NCBI GenBank assembly: GCA_031271265.1 | Contig: JAISWB010000057.1 | Span: 1-34,126 of the forward strand | Source: Desulfovibrio sp. | Lineage (GTDB): Bacteria; Desulfobacterota; Desulfovibrionia; Desulfovibrionales; Desulfovibrionaceae | Direction of reading: 5' to 3' | DNA length: 34,126 bases | The notes under the pieces: model-generated | What the model was told of the DNA's origin: nothing | The model's input: the letters and a program-made list of their open reading frames with translations, nothing else | Databases searched by the model: none | Position numbers and translations under genes: made by a program | Shown: piece after piece, positions 31,993 through 34,126 of the stretch | How the letters are laid out: every line of letters starts with the position of its first letter | How positions within the stretch are numbered: the first letter of the stretch is position 1

Positions 31993-33678
31993 GTGAGCAA
32001 CGAACCGGACAAAATAATCTATTCCATGATCCGCGTGTCCAAGAGACACGGTCAAAAAGAAGTTCTCAAGGATATTTCGCTTTCCTATTTTTACGGAGCG
32101 AAAATCGGCGTCCTGGGCCTGAACGGCTCCGGCAAAAGTTCCCTGCTCCGCATCCTGGCGGGCGTCGACAACGATTTCGACGGAAAAACCGTCCTCGCCC
32201 CGAACCTGAGCATCGGCTTTCTGGAGCAGGAACCCCTGGTCAACGAACAGCGCACTGTACGCGAAATCGTGGAAGAAGGCGTCGCGGATCTCATTGCCGT
32301 CCGCGATGCCTTCGATGCCGTCAACGCCAAGTTTGCCGAGCCTCAGGAGCCGGATGAAATGGACGCGCTTCTGGCGCGCCAGGCGGAAATTCAGGAGCAA
32401 ATGGACAACAAAAACATCTGGGATCTGGATTCGCGCCTGGAGATGGCCATGGACGCCCTGCGCTGCCCGCCGCCCGACACACCCGTCCAGGTTGTCTCCG
32501 GCGGAGAACGCCGGCGCGTCGCCCTCTGCCGCCTGCTTCTGACCGCCCCGGACATCCTGCTCCTGGACGAACCCACCAACCACCTCGACGCCGAATCCGT
32601 AGCCTGGCTTGAGCGTTACCTGCAGAGCTTCCCCGGAACCGTCATAGCCGTGACCCATGACCGCTATTTTCTGGACAACGTGGCCGGCTGGATATTGGAA
32701 CTCGACCGCGGACGCGGCATTCCCTGGAAAGGCAACTATTCCTCCTGGCTCGAACAAAAGCAGAAACGCCTGACGGATGAGGAAAAAACCGCTTCCGAGC
32801 GCGCCAAAACCCTGCAGCGCGAACTGGAGTGGATACGCATGGCGCCCAAGGGGCGTCACGCCAAAAGCAAGGCCCGCATTCATGCCTACGAGTCCCTGCT
32901 CTCCCATGAAGCCGAACGCCGCGCCCCGGACCTGGAAATTTATATTCCCCCCGGACCCCGCCTGGGCAAGCTTGTCGTTGAGGCCGACAATGCGGCAAAG
33001 CGCGCAGGCGACAAGCTTCTGGTCGAAAATCTGAATTTCTCCGTGCCGGCGGGCGCCATAGTCGGCATTATCGGCCCCAACGGCGCGGGCAAGACCACCC
33101 TGTTCCGCATGATCGCCGGCCGCGAAAAGCCGGATTCCGGTGTCTTGCGCATCGGCGACAGCGTGAAAACAGCCTGGGCGGACCAGAGCCGCGAAGCCCT
33201 GACCCCCGGCAAGAGCGTCTATGAAGTCATCGGCGAAGGCCGCGAGGTCATCACCCTGGGCAACCGGGAAATAAACGCGCGCGCCTACTGTTCCCGCTTC
33301 AACCTCAGCGGGCAGGACCAACAAAAGAAGGTGGACACCCTCTCCGGCGGGGAAAGAAACCGCGTGCACCTGGCGCTTGTTCTCAAGGCAGGAGCCAACC
33401 TGCTCCTTCTGGACGAGCCTACCAACGATCTGGACGTCAACACCATGCGCGCGCTGGAAGACGCTTTGGAGAACTTTGCCGGCTCGGTGCTGGTCATCAG
33501 CCACGACCGCTGGTTTCTGGACCGCATTGCCACGCATATTCTGGCCTTTGAAGGGGACTCGTCGGCCGTGTTCTTTGACGGCAACTACAGCGAATACGAG
33601 CAGGACCGCAAAAAGCGTCTGGGCAAGGAAGCCGACCAACCACACCGGGCCAAGTTCAGGAAGCTGACGCGCGGCTGA
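31993..33678 (+). CDS. ettA: ABC-F translation factor EttA
   Basis: EttA binds the ribosomal E site and gates the first elongation step according to the ATP/ADP ratio. The 561-residue protein has two ATPase domains and no membrane segment. Domain 1 has Walker A GLNGSGKSS (42-50), signature SGGERRRVALC and LLLDEPTNHLDAESVAWLER. The linker retains GIPWKGNYSSWLEQK, which is specific to EttA. Domain 2 has GPNGAGKTT, SGGERNRVHLA and LLLDEPTNDLD. The closest model is E. coli EttA over the full length. The start is GTG 31993 with GAAGGA six bases upstream. Confidence 0.96.
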   Translation: MSNEPDKIIYSMIRVSKRHGQKEVLKDISLSYFYGAKIGVLGLNGSGKSSLLRILAGVDNDFDGKTVLAPNLSIGFLEQEPLVNEQRTVREIVEEGVADLIAVRDAFDAVNAKFAEPQEPDEMDALLARQAEIQEQMDNKNIWDLDSRLEMAMDALRCPPPDTPVQVVSGGERRRVALCRLLLTAPDILLLDEPTNHLDAESVAWLERYLQSFPGTVIAVTHDRYFLDNVAGWILELDRGRGIPWKGNYSSWLEQKQKRLTDEEKTASERAKTLQRELEWIRMAPKGRHAKSKARIHAYESLLSHEAERRAPDLEIYIPPGPRLGKLVVEADNAAKRAGDKLLVENLNFSVPAGAIVGIIGPNGAGKTTLFRMIAGREKPDSGVLRIGDSVKTAWADQSREALTPGKSVYEVIGEGREVITLGNREINARAYCSRFNLSGQDQQKKVDTLSGGERNRVHLALVLKAGANLLLLDEPTNDLDVNTMRALEDALENFAGSVLVISHDRWFLDRIATHILAFEGDSSAVFFDGNYSEYEQDRKKRLGKEADQPHRAKFRKLTRG

Positions 33679-33814
33679 GGCGTGTTGCCGTTCAACGCGC
33701 GGAAGATAGTGTCTCTCTGTGAATTTGGGGCCTTCAGACTTTATTGCGGGAAAGCCGTCCTGCTCGGCATGGTCAAACCGGACGGCGGAATGCCGTGCCG
33801 GCGCGTAGAGAAGG

Positions 33815-33906
33815 GTCATTCTGAGCCGAAGGCGAAGAATCTATCTTGATGCCTTTCAGAAAAAGCCGAAGACATAAAGATGGATTCTTCGCTTCGCCCG
33901 GAATGA
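33815..33906. repeat. inverted pair of GTCATTCTGAG-type repeats, first pair
   Basis: GTCATTCTGAGCCGAAGG... (33815-33847) is answered by the inverted GATTCTTCGCTTCGCCC... (33877-33906), with about 30 bases between. The same words recur at the window end. Such repeats are widespread as dispersed intergenic elements in several phyla. Confidence 0.75.
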
Positions 33907-34060
33907 TTTTTCAGTGTCCGGGTAAGCAGCGGCCGGGATTGTCGGGCATGGCGAGATACTATAATTCAATGCGCAAGATGAAGATAGCGTCGTTATTTGT
34001 TATGTCAAAACGTCAAGTTATTATTTAAGGAAACGCTGATTTATTTTTTTGAAAAGCAAA

Positions 34061-34126
34061 AAGATAGATTCTTCGCTACGCTCAGAATGACAAAAGCGTA
34101 GTCATTCTGAGCCGTAGCGAAGCGAA
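34061..34126. repeat. inverted pair of GTCATTCTGAG-type repeats, second pair (cut by window edge)
   Basis: GATTCTTCGCTACGCTCAG (from 34067) is inverted as GTCATTCTGAGCCGTAGCG (from 34101), separated by a nine-base loop. The right arm runs to the last base of the window. Confidence 0.8.

Larger units (their letters stand above)
33679..34126. other. gene-free tail after ettA
   Basis: No convincing gene; a 60-codon open frame from 33846 runs through a repeat and is not supported. The region holds two pairs of inverted repeats of the GTCATTCTGAG type and a rather AT-rich centre (about 33955-34060). Confidence 0.6.

Noticed and set aside
31861..33819. 652-codon open frame on the minus strand opposite ettA
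   Set aside because: It is a high-G+C shadow of ettA: it has no start signal or family resemblance, and the plus strand encodes a full-length EttA.
33846..34028. 60-codon frame after ettA
   Set aside because: It overlaps a dispersed repeat, is rich in basic residues encoded by that repeat, and has no convincing start.

Overview
The window looks like a GC-rich chromosomal segment from a Desulfovibrio-type sulfate reducer (Desulfovibrionaceae, Deltaproteobacteria/Desulfobacterota). The basis is protein character and gene order: yceD-rpmF-plsX-fabH-fabG-acpP-fabF-glyA-dCMP deaminase-ribD-ribE-ribBA-ribH-nusB-leuS-lptE-holA-lon. From memory this matches Desulfovibrio vulgaris closely; no database was consulted. 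There is no rRNA, tRNA or CRISPR that I can see, and no complete insertion sequence.

Layout. (1) Bases 1-680: the 3' end of an AT-rich unknown gene (about 32% G+C by hand count) and a YjaB-like acetyltransferase, where I would have expected rpmB. (2) 872-8010: L32 and fatty-acid/phospholipid initiation genes (plsX, fabH, fabG, acpP, fabF), then glyA. (3) 8282-13123: a dCMP deaminase followed by the riboflavin genes ribD, ribE, ribBA and ribH, and then nusB. A riboswitch-like fold of no recognised class lies in front. (4) 13098-20735: leuS, an LptE-like lipoprotein, holA, lon and tlyA, tightly packed and overlapping. (5) 21057-25218: a response regulator with an HD-GYP domain and a hybrid sensor kinase, organised like RpfG/RpfC. 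(6) 25436-29031, minus strand: truB-rpsO-pnp. (7) 29197-33678: a putative C39-like cysteine peptidase, a second HD-GYP protein behind a tiny leader ORF, and the ABC-F factor EttA. (8) 33679-34126: a gene-free tail of dispersed palindromic repeats.

Most genes are housekeeping: membrane lipid synthesis, one-carbon metabolism, flavin synthesis and translation/RNA turnover. The adaptive part is a cyclic-di-GMP signalling cluster with two HD-GYP proteins and a phosphorelay kinase whose ATPase domain sits in a sharply AT-rich island (about 31% G+C).

The unusual material is mostly structural. Diverged short tandem duplications recur at gene ends and within genes: the ribD/ribE junction, a triplicated lipoprotein signal sequence, an 18-residue repeat in TlyA, and a 59-bp repeat after the C39-like gene. 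There is a family of 23-nt perfect or near-perfect palindromes (three copies), a roughly 150-bp MITE-like element with terminal inverted repeats and flanking TA, and a 33-nt repeat shared between the fabH stop codon and a distant gap. I found no clear new multi-gene defence or biosynthetic system. The best candidates for something undescribed are the structured RNA at 8121-8255, the palindrome/MITE-like repeats, and the C39-like protein.
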